Below the pieces are notes generated by a model that did not search any database, was not told where the DNA came from, and saw nothing but the letters and a program-made list of their open reading frames with translations. The translations under genes were made by a program, and so were the position numbers. From JAKFDI01 sp044508835 (lineage in GTDB: Bacteria > Pseudomonadota > Gammaproteobacteria > Burkholderiales > Burkholderiaceae_C): DNA of 64,000 nucleotides. The stretch lies in assembly GCA_044508835.1 (NCBI GenBank), contig JBIQHD010000010.1, positions 1 to 64,000 of the forward strand. Direction: 5' to 3'. Below, piece after piece: positions 42,825-51,549 of this stretch (within the stretch, counting starts at the first letter, position 1; each line of letters begins with the position of its first letter).

Positions 42825-44095
42825 TGAGCGCCGACCGCCTCGAAGCCGTCTACCTCGTCGAGACGCCGCTGGCGCCGGCGAAGGTCGCCGAAGTGCTGGC
42901 CGGCGAGCAGAGCAGCGGCACCTTCGTGCGCGTGGCCGGCGAGACCGAGGCGCTGCGCGAGCGCAGCCGCGCGAGCGTGACCCGCATCGACGAGCTCGAG
43001 GCGCTGCCCGCGCCCAGCCTGCCCAATGCCTGGCTCGCCCGCCAGGGCATCGCCGGCCCGTGGCGGCGCGCGCGCGTGACGGTGTCGTTCCCGGTCGCCA
43101 ACATCGGCGACAACCTGCCGACGCTCGCCGCCACGGTGGCGGGCAACCTGTTCGACCTCGGCGAGACCACCGGCGTGCGCCTGGAACGGCTGCGGCTGCC
43201 CGCGGCGTGGCGTGCGCGCTTCGAGCGCCCGCGCCACGGCGTGGCCGGCACGCGCACGCTCGCCGGCGTGGCCGAGGGGCCGCTGGTGGGCACCATCATC
43301 AAGCCCAACGTGGGCCTTTCCGCCGAGGCCACCGGCACGCTGGTGGGCGAGCTGTGCGAGGCCGGCGTCGACTTCATCAAGGACGACGAGGTCTGCGCCA
43401 ACCCCGCGCACGCGCCCATCGCCGAGCGCGTCAAGGCCGTGATGGCGCGGGTGCGCCGCCACCAGGAGCGCAGCGGCAGGCGCGTGATGGTGGCCTTCAA
43501 CATCACCGACGCGCACGACGCCATGCTGCGCCACGCCGAGCTGGTGGAACGCGAAGGCGGCAGCTGCGTGATGGCCAGCCTCAACTGGTGCGGCTTCTCG
43601 TCGGTGCAGGCGCTGCGGCGCGAGACCGGCCTGGCGCTGCACGGCCACCGCAACGGCTTCGGCATGTTCTCGCGCCATCCCGCGCTCGGCATGGACTTCC
43701 AGCCCTACCAGGCGATGTGGCGCCTGGCCGGCGTCGACCACATGCACGTGCACGGGCTGCAGGGCAAGTTCTCGCAGGCCGACGAGGAAGTGGTCGCCTC
43801 CGCCCACGACTGCCTGGCGCCGCTGGCCGATCCGGCGGACACGGACGACCGCGTGATGCCCGCGTTCTCCTCCGGCCAATGGGCCGGCACGATGCCCGCG
43901 ACGCTGGCCGCCGTGCCCGGCGGCGACCTGCTGTTCATGGCCGGCGGCGGCATCCTCGCGCACCCGGGCGGCCCGCGCGCCGGCGTGGCCAGCATGCGGC
44001 AGGCGTGGCAGGCGGTGCGCGCCGGCATGTCGCTGGACGATGCGGCACGCGACGCGCCCGAGCTGCGCGACGCACTCGCCTTCTTCGCGCGCTGA
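42824..44095 (+). CDS. RuBisCO-like protein, OiaX/OiaT-related decarboxylase or transcarboxylase candidate
   Basis: A 423-residue RuBisCO large-subunit-fold protein. The carbamylation/metal motif is intact: DFIKDDE with Lys186, Asp188 and Glu189 (RuBisCO Lys201, Asp203, Glu204). Lys160 in TIIKPNVGLS matches Lys175, but Lys177 is replaced by Asn162. HGHR (273-276), DHMHVHG (305-311), Lys315 in GKF (loop 6, Lys334) and SSG (349-351) follow the RuBisCO order. Divergent loop 6 and short length mark it as an RLP, not a CO2-fixing enzyme. RLPs beside DUF1537 kinases act on 3-oxo-isoapionate 4-phosphate in D-apiose catabolism; the same or an analogous substrate is inferred. Confidence 0.85.
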   Translation: MSADRLEAVYLVETPLAPAKVAEVLAGEQSSGTFVRVAGETEALRERSRASVTRIDELEALPAPSLPNAWLARQGIAGPWRRARVTVSFPVANIGDNLPTLAATVAGNLFDLGETTGVRLERLRLPAAWRARFERPRHGVAGTRTLAGVAEGPLVGTIIKPNVGLSAEATGTLVGELCEAGVDFIKDDEVCANPAHAPIAERVKAVMARVRRHQERSGRRVMVAFNITDAHDAMLRHAELVEREGGSCVMASLNWCGFSSVQALRRETGLALHGHRNGFGMFSRHPALGMDFQPYQAMWRLAGVDHMHVHGLQGKFSQADEEVVASAHDCLAPLADPADTDDRVMPAFSSGQWAGTMPATLAAVPGGDLLFMAGGGILAHPGGPRAGVASMRQAWQAVRAGMSLDDAARDAPELRDALAFFAR

Positions 44096-44100
44096 ACGCC

Positions 44101-45399
44101 ATGGTGCCGCCCGGGCTCAAGCTCGCCTGGTACGGCGACGACTTCACCGGCGCGAGCGACACGCTCGCCACGCTGGCCGAGGCGGGCCTTGCGGCACGGC
44201 TGTTCCTCGACGTGCCGACGCCCGAGCAGCTGCAGGACGCGGGCGACCTCGACGCGATGGGCATCGCCGGCGCGGCACGTGCGATGGCGCCCGCGGCCAT
44301 GCGCGCGGCCCTCGAGCCGGTGGCGCGCTTCTTCGCCGGCTGCGGCGCGCCGGTGCTGCACTACAAGTGCTGCTCCACCTTCGACAGCGCGCCGCATGCC
44401 GGCAGCCTGGGCGAGGCGGTGCGCGTCTTCGGCGCCGCGCTCGGCGGCGGGCCGGCGCTGATCGTCGGCGGGCAGCCCAGCCTCGGGCGCTACTGCGCCT
44501 TCGGGCAGCTGTTCGCCACGGCGCAGGCCGGCGGGCCGGTGGTGCGCATCGACCGCCACCCGACCATGAGCCGCCACCCGGTGACGCCGATGGACGAGGC
44601 CGACCTGCGGCTGCACCTGCGGCGCCAGGGGCTGGTGCCGGTCGAGCTGCTGGACCTGCGTGTGCACGAGCCGGGCGGCGAGGCGCTCGATGCGGTCTTC
44701 GGCGCGCTGTGCGACGAAGCGCCGCCCGCGGTGCTGATGGACGTGGTGCGCGAATCGCAGCTCGGCGCCATCGGCCGCCTGATCTGGCGGCGCGCGCAGG
44801 CCATGCCGCTGCTGTGCGTGGGCGCGAGCAGCGTCGCGCAGGCGCTCGTCGACCACTGGGGCCTGCCGCGCCGCCGGCACGATGGCCGTGTCGCGCCGGC
44901 GAACGGCCCGGTGCTGGTGCTGGCCGGCAGCCTGTCGCCGCTGACCGCGCGGCAGGTCGCGGCCGCGCGCTCCTTCCTGCACGTGCCGCTCGATGCGGCG
45001 CGGCTCGCGGCCGGCGATGCCGCCTGCATGGCGAACACCGCCGGTGCGCTCGTGCGTGCGCTGCAGTCCGGCCGGCACGTGCTCGCGCACACCGTGCCGT
45101 CCGGGCCCGGCGGCGGCGCGGACGGCGGCGAGCTCGCGGCGCAGTGCGGTCAGCTGCTGCGCCGCGTGCTGGTTGCGGCGCCGGTCTCGCGCCTGGGCGT
45201 GGCCGGCGGCGACACCTCCAGCCGCGCGCTGCAGGCGCTGGCGCCCACCGCGCTGTCGTGGCTCGGCCGGCCCGCGCCCGGCGTGGCGCTGTGCCGGCTG
45301 CATGCGCAGCCGGCCTGGCTCGACGGCACCGAGGTGATGCTCAAGGGCGGGCAGATGGGCGGCGACGACCTGTTCGAGGTGCTGGTCGCGGGCAATTGA
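44101..45399 (+). CDS. DUF1537 four-carbon acid-sugar kinase family protein (OiaK-like)
   Basis: A 432-residue kinase of the DUF1537 family. The N-terminal substrate domain opens LAWYGDDFTGASDTLATLAE with the conserved GDD-TG, followed by HYKCCSTFDSAPHAGSLGEA. The C-terminal nucleotide domain has VLVLAGSLSPLTARQV, VAGGDTSSRALQAL and MLKGGQMGGDDLF. The family phosphorylates D/L-threonate, D-erythronate or 3-oxo-isoapionate. Starting 5 bp after the RuBisCO-like gene, it most likely makes that enzyme's phosphorylated substrate. No dehydrogenase or PdxA2 neighbour of the threonate/erythronate pathways is present. Confidence 0.85.
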   Translation: MVPPGLKLAWYGDDFTGASDTLATLAEAGLAARLFLDVPTPEQLQDAGDLDAMGIAGAARAMAPAAMRAALEPVARFFAGCGAPVLHYKCCSTFDSAPHAGSLGEAVRVFGAALGGGPALIVGGQPSLGRYCAFGQLFATAQAGGPVVRIDRHPTMSRHPVTPMDEADLRLHLRRQGLVPVELLDLRVHEPGGEALDAVFGALCDEAPPAVLMDVVRESQLGAIGRLIWRRAQAMPLLCVGASSVAQALVDHWGLPRRRHDGRVAPANGPVLVLAGSLSPLTARQVAAARSFLHVPLDAARLAAGDAACMANTAGALVRALQSGRHVLAHTVPSGPGGGADGGELAAQCGQLLRRVLVAAPVSRLGVAGGDTSSRALQALAPTALSWLGRPAPGVALCRLHAQPAWLDGTEVMLKGGQMGGDDLFEVLVAGN

Positions 45400-45409
45400 C
45401 GCGACGCGA

Positions 45410-46159
45410 TCAGCCGGCCTCGCCGTCCGGCGTTCGCTGCCCGAGCGACCACGCGACGGCCCGGCGTGCCAGGGCGGCCGTGGCATCGATCACCGGCAGG
45501 CCGGCCGGCGCGGCGTCGAGGACCAGCGGGATTTCCGTGCAGCCCAGCACCACCGCCTCGGCGCCCCGCGTGCGCAGGGCCCGGGCCGCCTGCGTGAGCA
45601 GTTGTGCGCCCGACGCCAGCCGGCCCGCCTTGACGGCCGCGATGCCGGGCATCACGAGCTCGAGCATCTCCCCGGCCGTCGGCAGCAGCCAGGTCACGCC
45701 CCGGCCGTCCGGGCCGCGCCGGTTGAGGTAGAGGCCCGATGCCAGCGTCGCGTCGGTCGCGAGCAGGCCCACCTTGCCGCCGCCGGGCACCGTGGCGAGC
45801 GCTTCGGCGATCGCCGCGTCGACGAGGTGCAGCATGGGCAGGCCCAGCGCCTCCCGCAGCTCGTCGTACCAGAGGTGCGCGGTGTTGCACGGCACGACCA
45901 CCACGCCCACCCCCGCGGCGACCAGGCGCCGGCCGCTGTCGATCATCGCGGCCAGGGGCGACTCGCCCTCGCCGCGGAACGCCGCCGTCCGGTCCGGCAC
46001 CTGCGGGATGCTGCTCGCGACGACGGGCACATGGTCCTGGTCCGTCGCCGCGGGCGTGGCGTCGAGCATCTTGCGCATGAAGTCGACCGTCGCCAGCGGC
46101 CCCATGCCGCCCAGGATGCCCACGACCCCGGGCGTCGCGGCCGCGCCTGCGTGCGCCAT
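45410..46159 (-). CDS. Aspartate/glutamate racemase family protein
   Basis: A 249-residue cofactor-independent racemase-family protein. Both active-site thiols are present in typical context: VVPCNTAHLW in the first half and VLGCTEIPL in the second. The opening VGILGGMGPLATVDFMRKML is characteristic. Such enzymes racemise Asp, Glu or hydantoins, or act as maleate isomerases; the two Cys motifs favour amino-acid racemisation. It lies 7 bp after the amino-acid binding-protein gene on the same strand, suggesting linked uptake and racemisation. Confidence 0.85.
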   Translation of the reverse strand: MAHAGAAATPGVVGILGGMGPLATVDFMRKMLDATPAATDQDHVPVVASSIPQVPDRTAAFRGEGESPLAAMIDSGRRLVAAGVGVVVVPCNTAHLWYDELREALGLPMLHLVDAAIAEALATVPGGGKVGLLATDATLASGLYLNRRGPDGRGVTWLLPTAGEMLELVMPGIAAVKAGRLASGAQLLTQAARALRTRGAEAVVLGCTEIPLVLDAAPAGLPVIDATAALARRAVAWSLGQRTPDGEAG

Positions 46160-46166
46160 CGCGTGC

Positions 46167-47060
46167 CTACAGCGCCGGCTGGTCGGACATGGCCGCGAGG
46201 TTGTCCTGCAGCTCGCGGCTCATGGGCGCATTCAGGTTGATGCCCTTCGGCGGGATCGGCGAGAGGAACCACTTCCTGTAGAGCGCCTCGAACTCGCCGC
46301 TCTTCATCAGAGCGGCGATGGTGTCGTCGACCAGCTTCTTGAACGCCGGGTCGTCCTTGCGCAGCATGATCGCGTACGGCTCGACCTGGACCGCCTCGCC
46401 GACCACCGCCAGGTCGGCGGGGTTGCGCGAGCTGGCGCGCAGGCCGTACAGCAGGATGTCGTCCATGCCGAAGGCATCGGCCCGGCCCATCTGCACCAGC
46501 AGCGCCGACTCGGCGTGGTCCTTCGCGCCGATCAGCTCGAAGTCCAGGCCGCGCTCGACGTTCACCTTGCGCAGCACCTGGAAGTTGGTGGTGCCTGTCG
46601 TCGACACGACCTTGCGCCCCTTGAGGTCGGCGAAGGACTTGACGGGCGAACCCGACTTCACCAGCAGGCGCGTGCCCGTGTAGAAGTAGTTGATCGCGAA
46701 GGCCACCTGCTTCGCGCGCTCGCTGTTGTTCGTGGTGGAGCCGCACTCGATGTCGATGGTGCCGTTCGTCATCAGCGGAATGCGGTTCTGCGAGGTGACG
46801 GCCTGCGTGGCCACCTTCAGGTCGGCGCGGCCGGTCGCCTTCCCGACCTGTTCGACGACCTTGGCGCAGATCTCCCAGCCGAAGCCCGTCGGCTGCCCGT
46901 CGCCCCCGAGATAGGAGAACGGAATGGACGACTCGCGGTACGCGACGGTGATGGTGCCGGAGGACTTGACCTTGTCGAGCGTCGAGGCGGGCTGCGCGAG
47001 GGCAGTGCCCTGTGCGGCGATCGACAGGACGGCGACGGCCAGGGGGAGGGTGCACTTCAT
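46167..47060 (-). CDS. Family 3 (polar amino acid-type) ABC substrate-binding protein
   Basis: A 297-residue periplasmic receptor with signal KCTLPLAVAVLSIAAQGTAL. It shows the family 3 opening SGTITVAYRESSIPFSYLGG, GFGWEICAKVVEQVG, then IDIECGSTTNNSERAKQVAF and LKGRKVVSTTGTTNFQVL, resembling GltI/GlnH-type Glu/Asp receptors. No permease or ATPase genes are adjacent; they may lie elsewhere. ATG 47060 fits the signal peptide. The divergent LysR gene probably controls it together with the racemase. Confidence 0.85.
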   Translation of the reverse strand: MKCTLPLAVAVLSIAAQGTALAQPASTLDKVKSSGTITVAYRESSIPFSYLGGDGQPTGFGWEICAKVVEQVGKATGRADLKVATQAVTSQNRIPLMTNGTIDIECGSTTNNSERAKQVAFAINYFYTGTRLLVKSGSPVKSFADLKGRKVVSTTGTTNFQVLRKVNVERGLDFELIGAKDHAESALLVQMGRADAFGMDDILLYGLRASSRNPADLAVVGEAVQVEPYAIMLRKDDPAFKKLVDDTIAALMKSGEFEALYRKWFLSPIPPKGINLNAPMSRELQDNLAAMSDQPAL

Positions 47061-47150
47061 GGCGGATCCTTTCGTCTTTCGTACGGGGGAGGGCGTGCGC
47101 AAGGATAGTCATCCGCCCCGCGGGCGTGCATCGGAGTTCCGCGTCATCGT

Positions 47151-47165
47151 ATAAGCCTGACTTAT
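47151..47165. promoter_or_regulatory. LysR-type T-N11-A box
   Basis: ATAAG-N5-CTTAT is a perfect 15-bp dyad containing T-N11-A (T at 47152, A at 47164), the general LysR-type recognition signature. It lies 22 bp upstream of the LysR start and 91 bp upstream of the divergent binding-protein start, the expected layout for autoregulation plus divergent activation. Confidence 0.6.
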
Positions 47166-47186
47166 GTTTTCGAGGAGGGTGCGCCG

Positions 47187-48068
47187 ATGCGCCTGAAGCA
47201 CATCGAGGTGTTCCACGCCGTCATGCTGACGGGCTCGGTCAGCGCGGCATCCCACCTGCTGCACGTGACGCAGCCGGCCGTCACCCAGGCGCTGCAGCAT
47301 GCCGAGCTGCAGCTCGGCTACGCGCTCTTCACCCGCCAGCGGCGGCGGCTGATTCCCACCCGCGAGGCGCAGGCGCTGTACCCGGAAGTCCAGGCGCTGA
47401 TGTCGCAGCTCGAGTCGGTGCGCCGCATGGCCACGGCCCTGGGCAGCGGCGAAGGGCAGCGGTTCCGCATCCTCATCGTGCCGTCGCTGGCCGTGAAGGC
47501 CTTGCCCGACGCCTTGAAGATCTTCCGGGCCGGCTACCGCAAGCTGCCGATCTCGGTGCGAACGCTGCATTCCAACGACATCGCCCGCGCCATGGCGCTG
47601 CAGGAGGGCGACGTCGGCATCGTCTACGGCCGGCTGCCGCACCCGGCGCTCTCCGACGAGCTCGTCGCCACCGGACGGCTGGTCTGCGCCACGCCGCGCG
47701 GAAGGACGGCGGCCGACCGGCGCACCACGGCCACCCTCCAGGACGTGCTGCGCGAGCCCTTCGTCTGCATCGACGAGCGCGACCCGCTGGGCGCGGTGCT
47801 GGCCGACCAATGGACGCGCCTCGGGCTCTCGCCGCGCGCCGGCATCACGGTGCAGACGCACCACATCGCCATGGTCATGGCGGAGCAGGGGTTCGGGCCG
47901 GCCATCATCGACTCGTTCACCGCGCAGGCGAGCGGGGGCGGGCTGCACATCCGCGCGCTGCTGCCCGAGGTGCCGGTCGAGATCCGGGCCCTGCAGCCGC
48001 AGGGGCTGCGGTCGCCCCGGGCGGTCTCCGACTTCATCGCCGCGTTCCGGCAGGCCGTCGCGGAGTAG
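47187..48068 (+). CDS. LysR-family transcriptional regulator
   Basis: A 293-residue LTTR. HTH: MRLKHIEVFHAVMLTGSVSA, ASHLLHVTQPAVTQALQHAE. The effector domain is of usual length (FRILIVPSLAVKALPDALKI). The sequence style resembles the ArgP/GcvA-like and amino-acid-responsive LTTRs, which is only suggestive. A GAGG Shine-Dalgarno precedes ATG 47187. Divergent from the binding-protein/racemase pair across a 126-bp region holding a T-N11-A box. Confidence 0.85.
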   Translation: MRLKHIEVFHAVMLTGSVSAASHLLHVTQPAVTQALQHAELQLGYALFTRQRRRLIPTREAQALYPEVQALMSQLESVRRMATALGSGEGQRFRILIVPSLAVKALPDALKIFRAGYRKLPISVRTLHSNDIARAMALQEGDVGIVYGRLPHPALSDELVATGRLVCATPRGRTAADRRTTATLQDVLREPFVCIDERDPLGAVLADQWTRLGLSPRAGITVQTHHIAMVMAEQGFGPAIIDSFTAQASGGGLHIRALLPEVPVEIRALQPQGLRSPRAVSDFIAAFRQAVAE

Positions 48069-48090
48069 CGGCTCGGCCGGCCGCCGGCGG

Positions 48091-49320
48091 TCACTGCACG
48101 CTCGGGAACCGGTCCATCCGCCGCAGCGGCTTGAACATCGCCATCCACGCCGCGGTGACGCCGAGCGTCGCCGCGCCGCCGATGACGATGGAGGGCACGA
48201 GGCCGAACCAGCCGGCGGTGACGCCGGACTCGAACTCGCCCAGTTCGTTGGACGCGCCGATGAACACCGCGCTCACGGCGCTGACGCGGCCGCGGATGGC
48301 GTCGGGCGTCTCCGACTGCACGAGGATGTGCCGCACGTACACGCTGAGCATGTCGCCCGCGCCCATCACCGCCAGCGCCGCGATCGACAGCGGCAGCCAG
48401 GTCGACAGGCCGAACACCATCGACGCCGCGCCGAACACGGCCACGCCGGCGAACATCGAGCGGCCCACGTGGCGCGTGAGCGGGCGGTAGGCCAGGGTGA
48501 TCGTGACGAGCGCCGCGCCCACCGCCGGCGCGCTGCGCAGCAGGCCGAGGGCGGTGCTGTCGGCGTGCAGCACGTCGCGCGCCACGGCCGGCAGCATGGC
48601 GGTGGCGCCGCCGAAGAGCACGGCGAAGAGATCGAGCGAGATCGCGCCCAGCATCACCGGCCGGCTCCACACGAAGCGCAGGCCTTCCAGCACGCCGGCG
48701 ATGCTGAAGGGCTGGCCGCCCGCGGCCGCGCGGCGCCCCGGCAGGCGCAGCATCAGCGCGACCGCCAGCGCCAGCAGCGCCGCCACGCAGCCGTACACCA
48801 CCAGCGGCCCGGCGAGGTAGAGCAGGCCGCCCAGCACCGGGCCGCCGATCATCGCCACGTGCATGGTGGACGAGTTGATCGCCACGGCCTGCGCGAAGTC
48901 CTCCGGCGGCACGAGGTTGACCACCACCGCCTGGCTCGCCGGCATGCTGAAGGCGCGCGCCGCGCCGAAGATCACCAGCACGCCGAAGATCGGCCAGACC
49001 ACGGCCAGCCCGTGCACGGTGAAGGCGAGCAGCAGCAGCGCGCACAGCAGGTTGGCGGCCCAGCAGGCGGTGACGATGCGGCGCCGGTCGAAGCGGTCGG
49101 CCGCGTGGCCGGCGAACAGGATCAGCGCGAGGAACGGCACGAACTGCGCCAGCCCGACGAGGCCCAGGTCCACCACGCTGCCGGTGATGTCGTAGATCTG
49201 CCAGCCCACCGCGACGCTCTGCATCTGCACCGCGAGCGTGGACAGCACCTTGGCCGACAGATAGAGACGGAAGTCGCGGTGTCGCAGGACGGCGAGACCG
49301 GTGGAGGCGGGGGCGGGCAT
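48091..49320 (-). CDS. MFS transporter (EntS/MdfA-like exporter group)
   Basis: A 409-residue membrane protein with about 12 hydrophobic segments in two halves. The N-terminal part (LRHRDFRLYLSAKVLSTLAV, QMQSVAVGWQIYDITGSVVD, FAGHAADRFDRRRIVTACWA) carries the motif-A-like GxxADRFxRR loop and resembles EntS-type exporters; the second half repeats it (YRPLTRHVGRSMFAGVAVFG). Substrate unknown. It is convergent with the LysR gene and divergent from the Spy-like gene. Confidence 0.85.
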   Translation of the reverse strand: MPAPASTGLAVLRHRDFRLYLSAKVLSTLAVQMQSVAVGWQIYDITGSVVDLGLVGLAQFVPFLALILFAGHAADRFDRRRIVTACWAANLLCALLLLAFTVHGLAVVWPIFGVLVIFGAARAFSMPASQAVVVNLVPPEDFAQAVAINSSTMHVAMIGGPVLGGLLYLAGPLVVYGCVAALLALAVALMLRLPGRRAAAGGQPFSIAGVLEGLRFVWSRPVMLGAISLDLFAVLFGGATAMLPAVARDVLHADSTALGLLRSAPAVGAALVTITLAYRPLTRHVGRSMFAGVAVFGAASMVFGLSTWLPLSIAALAVMGAGDMLSVYVRHILVQSETPDAIRGRVSAVSAVFIGASNELGEFESGVTAGWFGLVPSIVIGGAATLGVTAAWMAMFKPLRRMDRFPSVQ

Positions 49321-49366
49321 GCACGCGGGCGGAAGGAGGCGGGCGCCGATTGTCCCCGCCAGGTGG

Positions 49367-49381
49367 CATACACATCTTTAC
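49367..49381. promoter_or_regulatory. Cpx-like box upstream of the Spy-like gene
   Basis: Minus-strand reading gives GTAAA-N5-GTATG, matching the CpxR box GTAAA-N5-GTAAA fully in the first half and 3 of 5 in the second. It lies 80-94 bp upstream of the Spy-like start. A similar box precedes the Cpx/Rst-like regulator gene at 55784. Weak alone; the paired occurrence gives it interest. Confidence 0.35.
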
Positions 49382-49460
49382 GCGCCAGCCAAGGCCGCTT
49401 CACCGCCGCCGCGGACAGTGCAGGCACGGGATTCGACCCGATGCACACAAGGAGCACGCA

Positions 49461-50048
49461 ATGGCTGAAATGAACAAGTCCCCTCGATCGACGCGCGGCC
49501 TCAAGGCGGTGGTGGCCGGCGTGGCCCTGGCGCTGGCCGCGGGCGCCGGCGTCACTGCCTGGGCGCAGGGCCCGTACGGCGGCGGCCCCGGCCGGCACGC
49601 GCATGCCATGCACCACGGCGGCGGCATGTTCCTCGGCGGGCCCGAGCGCATCGACCGCCTGCTCGACGGCCTGAACGCCACCGAGGCGCAGCGCACGCAG
49701 ATCAAGCAGATCGCCCGCGCCGCGGCGCAGGACCTGCGGGCCCAGCGCGAGGAAGGCCGCGCGCTGCGCGAGCAGGCGGCGGCGGTCTTCACCGCGCCGC
49801 AGGTGGACGCGGCGAAGGCCGAGGCCCTGCGCCAGCAGATGCTCGCCCGGCAGGATGCCGCCAGCCGGCGCATCACGCAGGCCATGCTCGACGCGAGCGC
49901 GGTGCTCACCCCCGAGCAGCGCGTGAAGCTCGGCGAGCGCATGGCCGAGCGCAAGCAGCGCATGGAAGAGCGCCGCAAGCGCATGGGCGAGCGCCACGAG
50001 CGCATGCGGCAGGAGCGGCCCGCGCCGCCGGCCCAGCCCAGGCAGTAG
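49461..50048 (+). CDS. Spy/CpxP-like periplasmic LTXXQ-motif protein
   Basis: A 195-residue protein with an N-terminal signal (GLKAVVAGVALALAAGAGVT, cleavage near AWAQG), a Gly/His-rich stretch (GRHAHAMHHGGGMF) that could bind metal, and a helical body with the two LTxxQ-like motifs LNATEAQRTQIKQI and LTPEQRVKL. The C terminus is very basic (Arg/Glu/Met repeats). Spy and CpxP are periplasmic chaperone/stress-sensor proteins. AAGGAG precedes ATG 49461. A Cpx-like box lies upstream and a terminator follows. Confidence 0.8.
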   Translation: MAEMNKSPRSTRGLKAVVAGVALALAAGAGVTAWAQGPYGGGPGRHAHAMHHGGGMFLGGPERIDRLLDGLNATEAQRTQIKQIARAAAQDLRAQREEGRALREQAAAVFTAPQVDAAKAEALRQQMLARQDAASRRITQAMLDASAVLTPEQRVKLGERMAERKQRMEERRKRMGERHERMRQERPAPPAQPRQ

Positions 50049-50070
50049 GCGGGCACCGCCCGGCGACGCA

Positions 50071-50100
50071 GGCCCCGCGGCACGCGCCACGGGGCCTTTT
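50071..50100 (+). terminator. Rho-independent terminator after the Spy-like gene
   Basis: GGCCCCG (50071-50077) pairs with CGGGGCC (50090-50096), giving a strong 7-bp stem with a 12-base loop, followed directly by TTTT (50097-50100). It lies 23 bp after the Spy-like stop and abuts the stop of the convergent tctE-like gene. Confidence 0.75.
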
Positions 50101-51515
50101 CACGCGTGGACCGGCGTCGGCGCCGGGAAGCGCACCTCGGCGTCGAGGCCGGCGACGGCGCCGTCGGCCAGGCGGTTCGACAGCACCAGGCGCGCGCCGA
50201 GGGCGGTGCAGATGTTGTGGCAGATCGTCAGCCCCAGGCCGCTGCCCTCGGTCGGGTGGCGGGTGTGGAAGGGTTCGAACAGTTGGGTCGCCATGCCGCC
50301 GGGCAGCCCGCCGCCGGTGTCGCTGATGCGCAGCACGGCCTGGCCGCCCTCGTGCGCCACCGCGACCAGCAGCCGCCCCTGCGCGGGCGTCTCGCGTACC
50401 GCGTTGGCGAGCAGGTTCGACACCAGCTCGCGCAGCATCCAGTCGTGGCCGTGAACCGGGACCGCGGTCGTCCGCAGCTCGAAGTCGAGCGCCTTGGCCG
50501 CGATCAGCGGGGCCAGGTCGAGCGCCGCGGTGCTCACCACGTCGGCCAGCGCCACGGTGGAGAACGCGCCCCGCGCCTGCACCTGCTCGACCTTGGCGAG
50601 CGCCAGCATCTGGTTGGCGAGCCGGGTCGCGCGGTCGGCGGTGGCATGGATCTCGCGCAGCGCCTGCATCGGTGCGATGTCGCCGCGCAGCGCCGACTGC
50701 ACCTGGGTCTTGAGCACGGCCAGCGGCGTGCGCAGCTGGTGCGAGGCATCGCGCACGAAGCGCTTCTGGTGCTCGAGCAGATGGGCCAGGCGTGCCATCA
50801 CGCCGTTGGTGGCGTCGATCACCGGCAGCAGTTCGCGCGGCGCCTGGTCGGTCGGCAGCGGCGACAGGTCGTCGGCGGCGCGCGCGGCCAGGTGCTCGCT
50901 CAGCGCGCGCACCGGCCGCGTCGCGCGTTGCACGACCCAGACCACGACGACGGCGATGACCGCGATCAGCGCGGCCTGCCGAAGCAGCGTCTCCCGCAGC
51001 AGTCCGTGCGCCAGCGTGTGGCGCAGTTCGAAGGTTTCGGCGACCTGGATCGTGGCCATGCCCTGGCCGGCCGGGCCCGCCACCGGCTGCAGCAGCACGG
51101 CCATGCGCACCGGCGTGCCCTGGTAGTCGTCGTCGTAGAAGTGCACCAGCGCGGCGTAGGGGCTGGTGCCGGCCGTCTCGGGGCGCGGCGGCGGCATGTC
51201 GGCGTAGCCCGAGACGAGCTCGCCGCGAAAGCCGAGGATGCGATAGAAGAGCCGGCTGCGCGAGTCGGCCTCGAAGGCCTCGAGCGCGGCATACGGCAGA
51301 TCGGAGACGACATGCGGCGCGGCGCCGTCGTCCTGCAGGCGCAACTGCTCGCCGATCACCTTCGCCGAAGCGAGCAGCGTGCGGTCGTAGGCCGTGTCGG
51401 CGGCCACGAGTGCGGCGCGGTACAGGCTGGCCGCCCCGAGGGCGACGAAGGCCACGACCGGCACCAGGATGCCGAGCAGCAGCTGGCGGCGCAGCGACAA
51501 GGGCGCGCGACTCAT
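50100..51515 (-). CDS. tctE: Sensor histidine kinase, TctE type
   Basis: A 471-residue membrane kinase. A helix at about 10-32, a ~150-residue periplasmic sensor, a second helix at about 180-197 (LIAVIAVVVVWVVQRATRPV), a HAMP-like segment, and a dimerisation domain with phospho-acceptor His259 in RDASHQLRTPL. ATP-binding boxes follow: N box ELVSNLLANAVRETP, G1 ISDTGGG, G2 GSGLGLTICHNI. Adjacent to a TctD-like regulator and divergent tctCBA, so it probably senses a tricarboxylate or similar acid, possibly through the TctC protein. A repeat element separates it from the regulator gene. Confidence 0.85.
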   Translation of the reverse strand: MSRAPLSLRRQLLLGILVPVVAFVALGAASLYRAALVAADTAYDRTLLASAKVIGEQLRLQDDGAAPHVVSDLPYAALEAFEADSRSRLFYRILGFRGELVSGYADMPPPRPETAGTSPYAALVHFYDDDYQGTPVRMAVLLQPVAGPAGQGMATIQVAETFELRHTLAHGLLRETLLRQAALIAVIAVVVVWVVQRATRPVRALSEHLAARAADDLSPLPTDQAPRELLPVIDATNGVMARLAHLLEHQKRFVRDASHQLRTPLAVLKTQVQSALRGDIAPMQALREIHATADRATRLANQMLALAKVEQVQARGAFSTVALADVVSTAALDLAPLIAAKALDFELRTTAVPVHGHDWMLRELVSNLLANAVRETPAQGRLLVAVAHEGGQAVLRISDTGGGLPGGMATQLFEPFHTRHPTEGSGLGLTICHNICTALGARLVLSNRLADGAVAGLDAEVRFPAPTPVHA

Positions 51516-51549
51516 GATGTGTGCCCCTCGTCCGATGAGTACATCGGCA

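Noticed and set aside
42824..44095. True CO2-fixing RuBisCO
   Set aside because: The protein is short, loop 6 lacks the usual GKLEG, the second Lys of KPK is Asn, and no phosphoribulokinase or small subunit is present. It fits a RuBisCO-like protein.
44101..45399. Threonate or erythronate pathway kinase
   Set aside because: Those DUF1537 loci carry a PdxA2-type or threonate dehydrogenase partner, absent here; an RLP partner points to the oxo-isoapionate branch.
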